From NCBI GenBank assembly GCA_030268105.1, contig BSDZ01000004.1:6366001-6430000 (forward strand): DNA of 64,000 bases. Direction: 5' to 3'. This DNA comes from Volvox africanus (Eukaryota; Chlorophyta; Chlorophyceae; Chlamydomonadales; Volvocaceae). Below the pieces are notes generated by a model. It did no database searches, had not been told where the DNA came from, and saw only the letters and a list, made by a program, of their open reading frames with translations. A program made the translations under genes and the position numbers. Numbering within the stretch: the first letter of the stretch is position 1; each line of letters begins with the position of its first letter. Of this stretch, positions 1-12,732 are shown piece by piece.

Positions 1-577
1 GCCAACGCCCTGGGGTGCCTGCATTGGCAGAGGCGACGACAGGCCGGCGGCCAGCCGGCTGCCTCGGCGGCCTCGCCCCAGATTAGGCGCCGCCGGTACT
101 GCCGTACGCAGGCCGCTGGCAGAGGTGAAATGCCGTGTGGGGGACATAACCTGCGATGCTAACGCCACTGCCGCCGAGCCAGCGGCACTGCCGCTGCCCG
201 CTGCCGCTGCGGCGGCACCGCTGCCCCACGGCGGCGTCCGCTGCCCTAATTGTGCTGGAATACCGGCGGCGTGGAGTGGTCCATGCGTGCTGTTTATGGG
301 CGTTCCCACCCGACCTGTACGACTACCGTGATACGGCATCGTAGATTGGGAATTCGTACGACCAAACGCCAAGTTACACACGGCTTTCGTCTCCACTACC
401 GCCGCCGTTGCTGCCGCAACCACTAACCCCAGTGGCGCGTCAACGGCGGGTGCCGGCCGCGGTACTGCTGTATACAGCGCCGGGCTCGGTGACGCAATTC
501 GGGGAAGTCGCAGTAGCAATGGTCTCAAGTGGGGACCCCAGAGCGCCATAGCCTGGAGCAACATTCGCCGCCGCTGA
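1..577 (+). CDS. possible 3' end of an upstream gene (partial, unrecognised)
   Basis: Tentative. One frame stays open from base 1 to a stop near 162, and another coding-like frame, rich in Ala, Thr, Gly and Ser, runs from an AG near 343 to a TGA at about 575-577, ending in residues like WSNIRRR. Base composition resembles the exons of the neighbouring genes. If real, it is the end of a + strand gene facing the 3' end of the minus-strand armadillo-like gene, which fits the alternating gene order of the window. No family is recognised and no splice model can be confirmed because the rest lies outside the window. Confidence 0.22.
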
Positions 578-1506
578 AGTGTATGCATCGTACGGAAAGG
601 GCAAGTACGGCATGGCGTTAGGAATATGAGAGCTAAATCCAAATGAGGGGAGGGAACGGCTGTGTGGGGTGGGCGGGTTGTGAAATCGATAAATTGACGG
701 ATACTGAAGACCGTAGGTTGCCGTAATAAACGAATGTATGTGTGCGTGCAGGAGGGGGGGAGGATGTACGGGATGTACGGGCAGCTACCGACCCATGGGC
801 CTCAATGCGCCAAATACAAACACAAATATTCGGGAAGGCCCTTCCAAACCCACAATACTGGATCTCGGTTTAGCTCTACTCTTACCTGGATCCTGATGCC
901 GTACTTCAATTACGCAAACAACCTTCCCCACCCCCTCTCTTCCATCACTCCACATCACACCTCTTTCCCTAGACCCCCCCGGCCCCCCGCCCCCATACAC
1001 ACACGCGCACCTGTGTCGTGCTATGACCCCATCGGAGCACTCGTAACAACACATCCATCAGAGCAGCACGTGCCGCAGCACAGCGCGCGGACGACCCGTG
1101 GGTCAGTGAAACCAACGGTCCCAGCAGTTGCAGTACGACGCTATGTCCGGCACACGGCGCCTCCCCTCCCGACATCAAGCGAAGCAGCTCTGCGCGCATC
1201 ACACAAAGGGTATTACGTCATCCTGTGTGCGTGTCTTATATATGAGGGTGTTCCGTTAACTGCAAATGAAAAAAGCAACAATATGGTTGCTTTACCAGGA
1301 AATGTCCATATCAGAGCAGCGCTTGGCGAGTACTGTAGAGTACGGCAAAACCCATCTTCCCCTGATAATATGTTTTCTGCTCCGTGGTCACAAAATACCG
1401 CAGTGCAGAGAGTCCAGGGGGGCCGTAGGGATCCTGCCGCATTATCATATATGATAAAAAAGACTTTAAAACAATGTGATGAAGTATAAAATCATTTATT
1501 TAAGTT
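578..1506. other. intergenic region, no supported gene
   Basis: About 930 bases between two possible 3' ends. A 251-codon open frame at 734-1489 has no recognisable motif and a Pro/Thr/His composition typical of chance frames in GC-rich algal DNA. AT content rises towards 1500. Nothing else seen. Confidence 0.5.
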
Positions 1507-1805
1507 TCATTTTAGTAATAAAAATAATACTATTACATTAATGATAATGATGGTCATAAAGGATGCTGTGTAGGATCCTCCAGCCGCCTCCACACCCCCA
1601 CTACGCCCCTCCCAAACGCCCGAACCGCCACCCCCTCCAGCAGCAGACACCGCCGTACCCCAACTCTTCGCAATAGGGCCCTCAGATTCAATGTCCGATT
1701 TCCGAACGCCGTTGGGCCCGACGTCCAACTGAAGCGTCGGCGATGTCCACGGCGCTGCCGCCGCTGGCGGCAACTTCAGCGGCTGATGGTGTGATCGGGT
1801 CAGCT

Positions 1806-1836
<31 letters not shown>

Positions 1837-4800
1837 AGTGACGGGACTTCGGAGCAGTAGCACGCCCCCGAACGCCGCGAGCGCATCAACCTGACTGAAG
1901 GCCCCACAGCCGTACACGCCAGCACCAGACACGCACAACAGCTCAAGACCTAAGCCAAGCGCCTGCACCGCCGTCACCCCGTGAAGAGGCTCCTCACTCC
2001 ATTGCCCGTCAACGTCACCACTACCCTTGGCGGCGACGGCGGCGACTGTGATGTTGACTGTGGTGGTGGCGGTGGTGGAAGTAGTATTGGCCGGCGTATC
2101 CGACGTGGACGACGGCGCCTCCGCCGGCAACGGCACTGACACTGCCGTCGCAGCGGCACGGCACAACCTTGCCGCTGCATGCACCGCTCCAGCCTCCACC
2201 AACCTCGACGCCTGCGCCGCGTCCATCGCTGGCAGTAGCAGTGCTACAGCTTGAAGCAGCACTGCCTGCGTCTCCAAAACGAGCTTGTACCGCTCTGCTG
2301 GCGTGACGGCGGTGGCAGCTGATGCCGCGGCGGATACTGCCGCCAGCCACGCCCCCGCCGCGCCGCTAGCAGCAGCCGCTGCTGCCGCAGTGAGTGGTCC
2401 GGCTAATGCACTGCTCGTTCCCGGCGCGGCTGATCCCCCATCCGCGCCGCCATCTGGTCGCCGATGTTGCTCCTGCTGCTGGCGGAGTTGGAAGTCCAGG
2501 GAGTCCTGGAGATGTCGTGCATCAGCGAATCGTACAGTAAGCATACTCACCATGGATTCCAGAAGCTCCGAATATTTAGGTTCCCTGGCTGCATCGAAGC
2601 CTGCCGCCGCCCCCGCCACCGACGCAGCAACGGCGGAATCTGAGTCACCCCCTGATTGGGAGGGTGGCGTTAGCGCCTCCTTGCGGCCAGCCGCCGCCGC
2701 CGCTGCCGCTGCAGCACCATCTCGCCGCCGCTTGATACGAGCACTCCGACGGAGTTGGGGCTCCGCCTGCTTTTCCTCCGCCGCGCACTTCCCTGCTCCC
2801 ACGGCCGCCACGGGCTCCACTACGGTGTCCTTCAGGGCGGCGACAGGCACAGCCGGGGCGGCGCCGCCGCCACCATTGGCGGTCTTGCAGTCATCACGCT
2901 GCTGACGGCGGTAGCCCGAGCACGCGGCGCCGCCGCCAGCGCACAACCACAGGTTGGCCAACCCGAGGGCCATGCGCGCCTGCGCCACTCCTGCTGCGGC
3001 GCCATCGGTGTGCCGCGCAAGCGCCGTCATCAGTCGAGTTAGACAATCCATGAAGCACATCAATCGCAGCGCCACTTGTGACCGCGTAATGAAAAGGAAC
3101 GTCATCCCGACGGAGCGAAGCACCGCCAGGGGAACGGCTTCGACGCGGGCCGCCAGCAACTCGGCAGCAGCCGGCGGAGGCGCTGGAGCCGCCACCGCAG
3201 TCTCAGCGCTCACCGCGGCAGGTGTCGCAATCACTGGCAGTGAATCTGCAGCCTGAATGGCCCGTTCGAGTACAACCCGTAGGATTGGGTCGCAGTGCTC
3301 CAGGAGGGCCGTCGAGACGGGCTTGTCGCCGTACGGTGCACTTGGGAACGCGGGGCCAGGGCATTCGGCGGCGGCACCGCCAGCGGAGGAACCACTCACG
3401 ACGTGACGGGGGTGCTCCAGGTCCCAAAATCGGTCGAGTGCTGCTGCAACGATGGGTATGCTGCCGCTATATTTGAGAGATCCAGCAAGGGCGTTGCCCG
3501 GGAGGGCAGTGGTAGTGGCGGCGGCGCCGGTGGCGGCGGCAGAGGCCGATGCCATCCCAAGGCCGTGGACAGCAGCGGCGGCATTACCGCCGTCACCGCT
3601 GTCACTGCCGCCGCCGAGGCTCTGGATTAAGTTCAGCGTGTACGGCAGCAAGTCTTGTGCTCGCCACAGCCCGCCGTTTGTGGTGCCCGTCAGACCCATC
3701 GACGGCGGCGGCCCCACAAGCACCGAAAATGCACGCGTGTGGCTGTACGACAACGCATCAAACAAGCAGCTAGGCATTGGCGCAGCCGCCAACAGCGCCG
3801 CCACGCAGCAATCCAGCTGCGCCGCTTCCTTGCGCCGTCGCCGGTGCTCCTCAACTTTCTGTGCGAGCAGCGCCTTCTCGCATTCACGGCGCTCAGCCTC
3901 ACCGTACGGCGGCTTAATTCCTGCTGGCTGAGGTAACGGAGCGGGTGACAGTACAGCATTATATGACAATCGCATGTAGTACCCCGTTACACGCATTAGT
4001 AAGGCCTCCAGCGGCACGTCCACATCCGGCGCAAGGCCCAGGTGCGCTGTTGTTGCCGACTCACCAGCGGCAGCAGCCTGAGCTGGCGGTGCCACTGGAG
4101 CTACAGCTGCTGGTGCTACAGCTGGTTCTGGAAGGGGGTTTCTGGCCATCGCTACACCGCGGCGAGGCCGTCCCGCCGCGCCATTACCACCTGCAAGAGC
4201 TGTGTGAGCGCCGCCGCCGCCGCCAGCGCGGCTAGCAGCAGCGGCAGTAGCAGCCGGTTCAGCACCAGAAGCACCCGTCTTAGCTCTCCGACCCTTAGTG
4301 GCCACCGCCTCCGCTGCTGCAAGGGCCCCTGCCCCTGCACGTGCCCGGCCCGTCCCTCCCTTGACTCCCTCCGCCGCTACGGCTTCCTGCTGCTGCTGCT
4401 CCAAAGGCGTCGTCGGTGGTGGCGCAGCCGCCACTGGCGTTTGACCGTTGCCTCCGCCAGGCGGCGCCGCCGCCGCCGCCTGATCCGCTGGTTGCTGCTT
4501 CGAAATCAGCTTGTGGAGGGCTCCGGCAATTTGATGGCAAGTGATCGGAAAAAGATCGGAAAGTACGAGCAACAGTCGCGCCGCTATGTCCGGGCTGTCT
4601 TCCAGTACGACATCCAACGCGCTGATGAGGCCAGGGAGGGGCCTCCAACGGGCCAATGCCGTACGCACCGCGGCGTTGCGGCGACGCGCCAAGTTGTGTA
4701 TTACCTGTAGTCATCGTAGTCAACGAAGTTGTTCAGATCAAAAGCGAAAAGAAGGAAAACTTAAAAGATTTTAAACAATTTCCTCGAAAAAGTGTTTCGC

Positions 4801-6605
4801 AAACGCGCACTGGAAAAAGAGTGCCTGGGCGAACGTGGCGGGCGAAGGGCGAAGCGGAATGGGGGTGATGAGACCGGGCCGAGCTCTGCTGCTGGATCCC
4901 GATCTATACACAGACAGCAAGGCCCACGAGGAAACTGACCAATGCCGTACAACACTATATTAAACCAAAACAAAAAATAGGTATCAGGGTGAAAGTCCAA
5001 GCGGCATTTTATTCCAAAATTTACGTCGTACACGCCCCACCCCTACAATCAGTCCCCGACGACACGTCCGATAGGCGCCGCTGCCGCCCCAACCAAAACA
5101 GTCTCTATCTTCCCTACCCTTACCCCTTATCCGCTAGTAAAGACCCTTTCGTACCGTTGCATGCTGTGAATGCCTCTGGCCGCAGGAGAATCCCCCCTCC
5201 CCTTTTTCCCCCTAAAATACACACACACAGACCTTTATACGGAAAGGCACGCAATCCCTCCTTCGTTTCTCATCCCCGAGCAATCTCTCCCCTCCCCCCC
5301 TTCATCATGACTCGCTTATTCGACGGGCCCACCCAGTGTCCACGATCCCAGTGTCCACCTGAGACGCCAGCTGCCGTACAGGGACAAAATTCATCCCAGT
5401 CCGCTGCGTCAGCATCTCCAGCAACCGTGGCACTGCGCCGGCGCTGATTATCCGAAGAGCCAACCAGTCCCCCAGGCCCAATCCCCCAAGAGCCTGTACC
5501 GCCGCCGCCACCGCTGCCGGATCTTCTATTGAGTGACTGCTGCCGGCGGCACCGCCACCGCCTGCTGCTGCAGCAACAGCCATCGCCGCCGCGGCCGCAG
5601 CAACCGCCGAGCTCGCCGCCCCATTGACGCCGCCGCCGGCAGGCAACGGCAGGGAGGCGATGCCGGCGGGATCCAGGCGGCGATCGGGCCCCAGGCCGAC
5701 GGCGGAGAGGGCGAGCAAGCCATCCAGTACGACAGCCTTCGCACGGTAGTGGAAATGCTCAAGATGATCGACCAAAAGTACGACGCCGGCAGTGACATCA
5801 CCGGCGAGACCCTCCGTCGGGTCTTTCGCAGCGGGAGAGAGCCCGACGGCGGCGGCGGCGGCGGCTTGCGCTGCGTTGGTGCTGCCGATGGCGGGTTGGA
5901 GTGCTAGGGGCCCAGTGGGGTTGGGTGCAAGGGGGACGGTGGAGGTGGTGGCGGCCTTGCCGGGACCGGCGGGCGGGCGCCGAGAAGCCGCCGCCGCGGC
6001 TGCTGCCGCCGCCCGACTTAAGTGAATCTGTGAGGATGGTAAGGCTAAGGGTGTGCTGTTGGTGGATGCTGCTGCAGATGGAATGGTTTGTGAAGACGCC
6101 GGTGCTTCGATGGCGTCTAAGTGGGTTCGTAAATGGAGAGAAGAGCTGGTTGTTCCGGAGCTAAAGGGCTGTGGGGGGCTGGGAAGAATGCAGCGCTCCG
6201 GTGCACCGATAGAGAGCTCGATCGCGACATCGGCAGCCGCGACCTGCGCGGCCGTCGTCCTCGCGCGATCGGCGGAAGTGAAGATAACTAGGTTTGTGTT
6301 GGAAGCAGCGCTGATAAGCTGTTTGCAGAGCGCCTGCATCGGGTGTGATTGCGTAATGGAGCGAAGGCGGTCGGGGGGAAATTACGAAAATTTGGACAGG
6401 TGATCCGTCCTGATGTATATATTAGATGAAAAATAAATATATTTACCTGTAGAAGACATGTCAACTCTGGCCCCTGGCAACGATGGCTTGGGTCGGAAAG
6501 TCTGCCCAGAACTGCGGGCAGCCCCAAGAGGCCCGTCGCGTGACCATCAGGAGCACATTGGCCAGAGCTCTTCATTCTGATGCCATCCATTCCCAATTGG
6601 CGCAT
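1507..6605 (-). CDS. armadillo-like low-complexity protein, function unknown
   Basis: Three exons fit with phase 0 joins: 6605-6447, 6333-5359 and 4704-1507, giving about 1443 residues. The joins read smoothly across the splice sites (TCLLQ to ALCKQL; RQLASQ to VIHNLARR). Around residues 340-445 the sequence looks like armadillo/HEAT helices (GAVPRLLEML, then NLARRRNAAVRTALARW, then LARRLLLVL-type leucine spacing). The rest is dominated by Ala, Gly and Pro runs with scattered helical islands and a basic stretch RRSARIKRRRDG that could be a nuclear localisation signal. The last 17 residues are very hydrophobic (FMTIIIINVIVLFLLLK) and AT-rich, and overlap a TGTAA signal, so the true 3' end is uncertain. 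The start could lie further upstream. No specific family is recognised; an armadillo scaffold role is inference. Confidence 0.55.
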
Positions 6606-7172
6606 AGCAGCCCTCAATTGGAGGTAAAATAAGTCACGGCTCGACAGCTGTCATATGTTCATTATGACCCGCTTATGCGTCGGAGGCGAAAATGTAATAA
6701 AAATAGCGAACCTAGTAATAGTGTTCTTCTACCTCATAAGGAAGCGCGACCGACCGCAACGAGTTCGAGGTTGCCAAGCAGAAATCTTTCAGCCACCAAA
6801 GCCACGAAGCCCAAAACACTAAGACGAATGAAACCAATGCAAAGGTAATGATCTTTATAATTTACTAAGTGATTGAACTTGGATATGTTCATAGCCTGGG
6901 CCCTCGCAGCGGCATCCCTGTCACATTGTTTCCCGCCAGCAATGTACGGCACAGCAAGTACTCACGTAGCACACATGTTCACAGTCCAAACAGCCGACTC
7001 ACGTCATGCAAAAATCTAAATGCTTTTCACTGGACATTTCATATCCCACGACAACCCCTCAGAGGTCATCCCTCAGCTTCGAGTAAAATGGCCTCAACGG
7101 TATTCTCACCCATGAGTTTCAGCTGCAAAAAAATTTGAGATTATCAAAATCTAAGAAGTAAAAAGTATTTTA
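6606..7172. other. divergent intergenic region
   Basis: Lies between the start of the armadillo-like gene (-) and the proposed start of the DUF3431 gene (+), so it should hold both promoters. No clear TATA box or other element was identified. Confidence 0.45.
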
Positions 7173-10100
7173 ATGGTCATTAAGCATGGGCATCAAGTCG
7201 GTGGCCGTGGACGAGCGTCTCCAAAGCTCGTCATTGTCCTTTTGCTACTGCTCAGGAGCCAAAGCCTCCAGCCAACGCTTGCTAAGCAGATTAGGAAGAG
7301 GCTAGATCCATCGTACCGACCGCGTCCGATTTGGGGATGCCAAAATGGCCTACCAGCTGGAGCCTTCCACATCGTCATAGCGACCCTGCTCCCTGAGGCA
7401 AGTTCCAAATGAGCCCGCCAGCCTCTGTCCCCCATGCGCCGTGTGGTCTTTTCCTCGCTCTTCCCCTTTGCCAATACACATTGCCTCTCGCCCGCTCCCC
7501 ACTTTCAACACCAGCACCAGGTTTCATGTATTCGACCTCATGCACACCGCCTCTCGCCCCCTCCTCTCACGCACGCGCACACACACACGCACACACACAC
7601 ACACAAAAAAACATCCTCCCGGCGCGTCTCCTTCAATTTTCTTGCCGGCCGCTTCCTGGCAGTAGTCCACTGGGTCTCACATGTTTCCTGTGGTGTATAT
7701 TCCATGTCGTAGCGTGAATGCGAATCCCTTACTCAGATGGGCGAGCGGGGCGGGTAAGAGTGCAGAAGTCTAGGCATGTGCCAGGATCCATTGTCTGGTA
7801 CGTCGTTTACCACAATCCTCTCCGGCCTCATCACTCCCACGGACCCATGGGACACATGGTCTTCGCATCGTGAAAGAAGGGCTCCTAATCAGGAAACTAC
7901 ACACACACAGTTGTTGCTGAGGAACTGCTACTGCCAATGACAAGCTGCATTCCGTCCCACATTCCTCGCGTCCGTTTTTCACCCCATAACAGCCGATGGC
8001 GTTGGTACCTTGGATCTGGAATTTGGGCCTTTCCGGTGCCGAGATCTGGATCTATCATCGGATGGATCTCAATGACCCAGGGTTGACCGCCGCGGCCGCT
8101 ACATTCGCCTCCTTCGAGCCATATCCGTGCGACAGCCGAGTCCGCTTGCAGCAATTGCTGCCTAATAAAGGCCGCGAAGCTGCTGTCTATTTGTCACATA
8201 TTGTACGGCTGTACGACAACCTGCCTAAGTGCCTTGTGCTAGTACACGACCATGGCCCAGCGTCGCGCCACTCGCTTTGTGGGCCATTCTTTCGACGAGT
8301 CAGGGGCTATTACGCAGGTATCAGGGAGGAGCTGCTGCTGCGACAGCAGCAGCAGCATAACGGTGGCGGCGCCGGCACCGCCGCCGCCACTGTCAATACC
8401 AGTGCGCTCATACTGACGACCGGCGCTGGCAGCGACGGAGGAGGTCGCGCTCTTCAATCCAGCCGTGCCTTTCTGCGTGCCCGCAACGGCTGGGGCAGTG
8501 GTGGCGGCGGCGGCGGCTCCGTTACCTCGGGTGGCGGCATCGCTTCTCCTGTACGGCAGGTGTTGATGGATTTCGCCAAGCAAGTGGTCAGCCTGAGCAG
8601 TGGATGTCAGGTGGGAGCCAAACTTTGCGAGCGGGAGGGCGGAGGGCGGGGGCCACATACACATTTGTACGACATGACGGTACGGGGGCATTTCCTCTCA
8701 CCTAATAACGTCGTATGCGTGAATGAGGCGCGCTGGTGCATGTGTTAGTGTGTATTAGTAGGGAGGAAGGGGCAGGAAAAGTGAGTGAAAAGGTATATGT
8801 GTACAATGAGGAACGCGTGAATGAATGCGTGTGTTTTTTTGGATATGTACGGCTGGCGGGAAGGGGGCGGAAATTTCTTCGTTCGCTGATTTGCCACGAA
8901 GCACACACGCACACGCAGGAGAACTGGTTGAAGGGCTGTTGCGCCCAACTCGTGTGTGCCGAGGAAGCCTCCGATGATATCTGGATGGGAGAAAGCGGAG
9001 AAACGGTTTCGGAGCGTCAACTGCTCACTACGGAAAGTACGGTTGCGAGCGCTAACTCAAGGGTTTTGCTGGCGGATGCAGCAGACGGCTCTCGGAGCAG
9101 CAAGCGGACGTACCAGGGCCGCTGTCCCTTCAAGACATCAAGGTACGACAGTACAGTACGGTACGGCACCTACATTACGAACAAACCTACGAGGCTACGA
9201 GACCTCCCACCTCAACGCCGTACCGTCGGGCCGTTCACCGCCGCTGCCATTGCTGCTGCCGCGGCTGTCCAAGTGGCTGAAATGACGTCCTTTGACATCT
9301 TCCTTGAGCCCAATCCCATAGGGCTACTGATTGTGAAAAAATAAAATCCCCCTACTTATTTAGTACTTAATATAGATAATTAGATAGGTAGGCAGGCAGG
9401 CAGGTAGGTAGGTAGGAAGGTAGATATTTTAACGTTTTCAGCACGAATTGCACGTCTTCGTCTATTTCCCACGACCATCACCTCTCGTCGTCATCGTTGC
9501 TGCCGTACACACCACCTCTGCTCCCTCCACGGTCATCGACGCCGTACAGGTGCCTGGCGAATACCTCCGCTGTCCGCATCCCCCTCCGTCCCGGTGTACA
9601 ACGCTGGCTGTATTTACACGGCTCAGGGGGGCTGTACGACACGCGGTACGAGAACTTGGTGGTACTGCATGACATGGCGCCTGAGGCAGCGGCAGCTGGC
9701 GCGATGGGCTCCACCAATGTGGGGTTCGGGCCGCTGTCCTTGGTGCGGTACGCAGGACCTGGTGAGGCTGGGGAGGGGAGGGGAGGGGAATGGGGGCGGG
9801 GGGTAAGAAGCGGGGGGTCGTACAAAAACTGAAATTCCGAGCTGTTATGTGAACAGGGAGGGAGGGGGAGGGGGAGGGAGGGGTCAAAGAGCAGCGAAGA
9901 GCGGACGTATGGAATGGGGTCGTGAATGCAGTTGTGAGGGGGGGGGTGACTGCGTGCATTTATTCTAAAGTTGACACCCCCGCTTCCTCCCTGGAGTGCT
10001 CAGCAGTACTCAGCAGAGCCTTATAAAACCTCGTCCCCCCCTTTTGTCAAGCCCGTTGCCATGACTCCACGTCATCTCAGCAGCAGCTCCTCTCCCATTC

Positions 10101-11361
10101 TTCTTTCCCCCTCCCCCCCTGTTTCCCCATTCAAGTGTCGTTGACCTGTCTCGTGGCCGCCTTTTCCGCCTCTTCAGCGGCAGTATCAGTCAAGTGTATT
10201 CGCTTCCCCCCCCCCTCGTTTCCCCACTCCCCCTCAGATGCCTCGGAGACTCTGCGCATGCAGACCTCCTCGTCTCGCAGTCTGGACTATCCGGAAGGCG
10301 CGGCCACGAGGACGGCTCAGGAGACCTTCGCCCAGCTAGGGAGGATACTCACCGACCATGACTTCCCCAGGCGCAAGGTTGCGATGTACATGGCGTGCCT
10401 GTGTCCCTTTCTGTCTGTCTGTGCGTGTCTGTCTGTCTGTCTGCCTCTGTCTGCCTCTGTCTGTCAGTTTGATCGTTCTATGTTTTATTATAATGATATA
10501 TTTAAAGAGCCAATCCTCTCGGACCAAAATTCCAAACACGCGCTTTCCCTTCCCCCGTCACACACACACACATACACACACATATATACACACACAGGCC
10601 AACGGCCGCTTTAAGTCGTGCTGCGCCAGCCTAATGCTGCGCCCAGAACATATACAGTACTGGCCGAAGACGCTGTACGAACAGATGTTGTCGTACACGT
10701 TGGACGAACAAAATTCGTACCATGCGGCTCTGGCCATTTCCCACCACGGGTGGGCGCTCTGGTACGTTTGGGGGCGGGGAAGGGGGAGGAGAAGGGGAAG
10801 GGGGCAGCCATCCAGACAGCGGGATTCTGCTGCCCGGCTCCAGTCTAGCTCCTTCAACCGCAGCGGCTGCTGCCATTGCGCATCAGAACAACATTTGCAT
10901 CCACATCAACATCAACATTAACACCTGGCTAAGAACACAGAAAACAAACGCATTATTACTGATAGGATGTCGACATTCGTATTAGTATATTTCGTTGAAT
11001 AGTTAGTTAACATTCGTAGTATTGCTTTCCATCGCTCCGCTTACATCATTCTCCTTTCTGCCCCATGGATTACTTCATCTTGAGTACGACATCGCCTTGC
11101 TGAGGTCGTACATCTCACGCAACCATAGTTGTAGTGGTTCGTCTCTGCACCCTGCTCCGAAATCAAATCCAAGAATGAAACCAACTAAACCCTTTTCTCC
11201 CCCTTTCTGACTTCCCCTTCATTGTTTCGTCCCCCAGGGGCATTGGGGGAGTGCGGCCTGAAGACTTACTCCGTTACTTCGAAGTAGATCTTCTACAGCT
11301 GAATATCAGGGGGTGTCCGGGCTGGCGGGTGGTCATGGAGGAGGTGCCGGAGGGAGCTTAA
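7173..11361 (+). CDS. DUF3431-type protein, putative type II membrane protein
   Basis: Seven exons fit in phase: 7173-7397, 7993-8610, 8919-9142, 9550-9761, 10238-10377, 10598-10761 and 11238-11361, about 568 residues. The N-terminus has a hydrophobic run (KLVIVLLLLL) after a basic start, suggesting a signal anchor. Exon 2 carries the core resemblance to DUF3431: LPNKGREAAVYLSHIVRLYD followed by LVLVHDH. The penultimate exon has the conserved double cysteine and following helix (FKSCCASLMLRPEHI, then LYEQML). Between them are Gly/Ala/Gln-rich inserts encoded by repeats near 8340-8530. DUF3431 proteins have no firmly established biochemical role that I can cite, though some are discussed as glycosyltransferase-like. 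Exon 1 and its GC-type donor (GAG|GCAAGT) are inferred from phase and are the weakest part. Introns are rich in CA/GT and TGTC microsatellites. Divergent from the upstream gene and convergent with the FtsJ-like gene. Confidence 0.66.
7564..7606. repeat. (AC)n microsatellite in intron 1
   Basis: Alternating AC/GC dinucleotides followed by an A-run, inside the first intron of the DUF3431 gene. Confidence 0.85.
9388..9422. repeat. GTAG/GCAG tetranucleotide repeat
   Basis: Imperfect tandem TAGG/CAGG tetranucleotides within intron 3 of the DUF3431 gene. Confidence 0.8.
10390..10596. repeat. TGTC and CA microsatellites
   Basis: A (TGTC)n/(TGCC)n tract at about 10405-10465 and a CA/TA tract at about 10560-10596, both in one intron of the DUF3431 gene; the CA tract runs directly into the next acceptor site. 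Confidence 0.85.
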
Positions 11362-12732
11362 TCGGGATACGGACTCAGAAGATGAAAAAGACTAAAACGT
11401 AATTGTGTACGGCAACACCTCGATCGAATATATGTGAAGATACGTACGGGGCATAGGATGAGGGCTGGCGAAGGGGGAAAGGAAGGCTGGAGAGAGGGTT
11501 TTGGGAATGAAGAGGAGGGGCCAAGGGATGGGTGTGAGAATTGAGGACTGGATTTAGGTCATGTCAATCACGTCATTACGTCATCATGCCATTTCTCCGG
11601 GAGTGAAAATAATAATTTGCGCATGGGAGAATGATTGATCTTTAACCTTGTCGTACGAGAACCAGAAAAACGGAGCAGCGTGGGTTTCGAAAGAATAAGC
11701 CCTGGAGGGGGAAAAGGGGGGGAGTACAGGGGGGCCCTCGGGATGTGTGAGACCGGGAGTGTCAACACCGCAATGTGGTTGCAGACTGAGTCATACACAC
11801 GCACACATACGCATACACGCACACATACACACACACACGCACATACACACGCTTGCCAGTTAGTTGCGTAGATTTCCGTTGACCGGGGTCCCCAGGGATA
11901 GTAACATTAGTTATGATGACCAGACAAGAGGGACTGATGGACCCTCCTAACAACCACGATTGGATACTCGTCATTGCGGTGGCGCAAGAAGCGACGGGCG
12001 GTGATAGTGGTGATAACTGGTTGTGCTTCCCATTGTCGTGTTCGCCGTACAGCGTACGGGCATAAATTGCAAAGCACCAAATTCTCTCATTCAATACATT
12101 CTCTCGAGATTCACATCCCACTTCAGAATTTTAAACTTTGACATTAAGCCGTATAACGGTTTTAACGGTGGTAACTGTATTAATGGTATCAACCAACTCC
12201 GTAAGGCTGGGGCGCTGGACCCAGTAACCTGGAGCAGTGCGTGGACCGGTATCCACTGAAACTATTGTAAAGCGATTGCGATTGCGATTGTACGGCACCG
12301 TCGAGTGAGTGAACGATCTTCATGCGTACCTTTATGAGTCCTTCCTCCCTTTTAACGATGATTCTTTTGTAAATTCTGTGTCCACTCCATCCCCGTCACG
12401 CCCCCTGCTTTCCAAATCACCAAAAAATACATTTCTCCCTCTCCTCCATTTCTCCAGACAAACTCAATCAATATGATCCAACATAAGATCCTCAGCAGCA
12501 GGTCTGTGTAAGCTGTACAACCGACCCATGGCTCTTTGGGTCTCTTTGAAATCTGAGTGTGCGTCAGTGTACGACAAAGTAAATGCCCCGCAGCTCCGCC
12601 TTCATTTTCTTCCACACCCGGCCGCGGGCCCCTCCCCCTCCCCACGTGACCAAGCTACATGAACCTCTCTCGTCTCTTCCATACGTCATAACGCTATTTC
12701 CACGATTACGCCATTAATAACATAATACGTCA
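11362..12732. other. convergent intergenic region
   Basis: Between the 3' ends of the DUF3431 gene (+) and the FtsJ-like gene (-). Holds a CA repeat near 11790-11850. No gene is supported; the open frames are short and low-complexity. Confidence 0.5.

Noticed and set aside
734..1489. 251-codon open frame on + strand
   Set aside because: No motif, odd composition, spans sequence of changing GC; typical chance frame in GC-rich DNA.
2021..3936. Several 80-200 codon + strand frames inside 1507-4692
   Set aside because: Antisense or shifted shadows of the long minus-strand exon, rich in Ala/Arg from GC-rich codons.
11022..11210. Possible extra DUF3431 exon (LEYDIALLRSYIS)
   Set aside because: No acceptor in the needed phase; joining 10761 directly to 11238 restores the frame perfectly.
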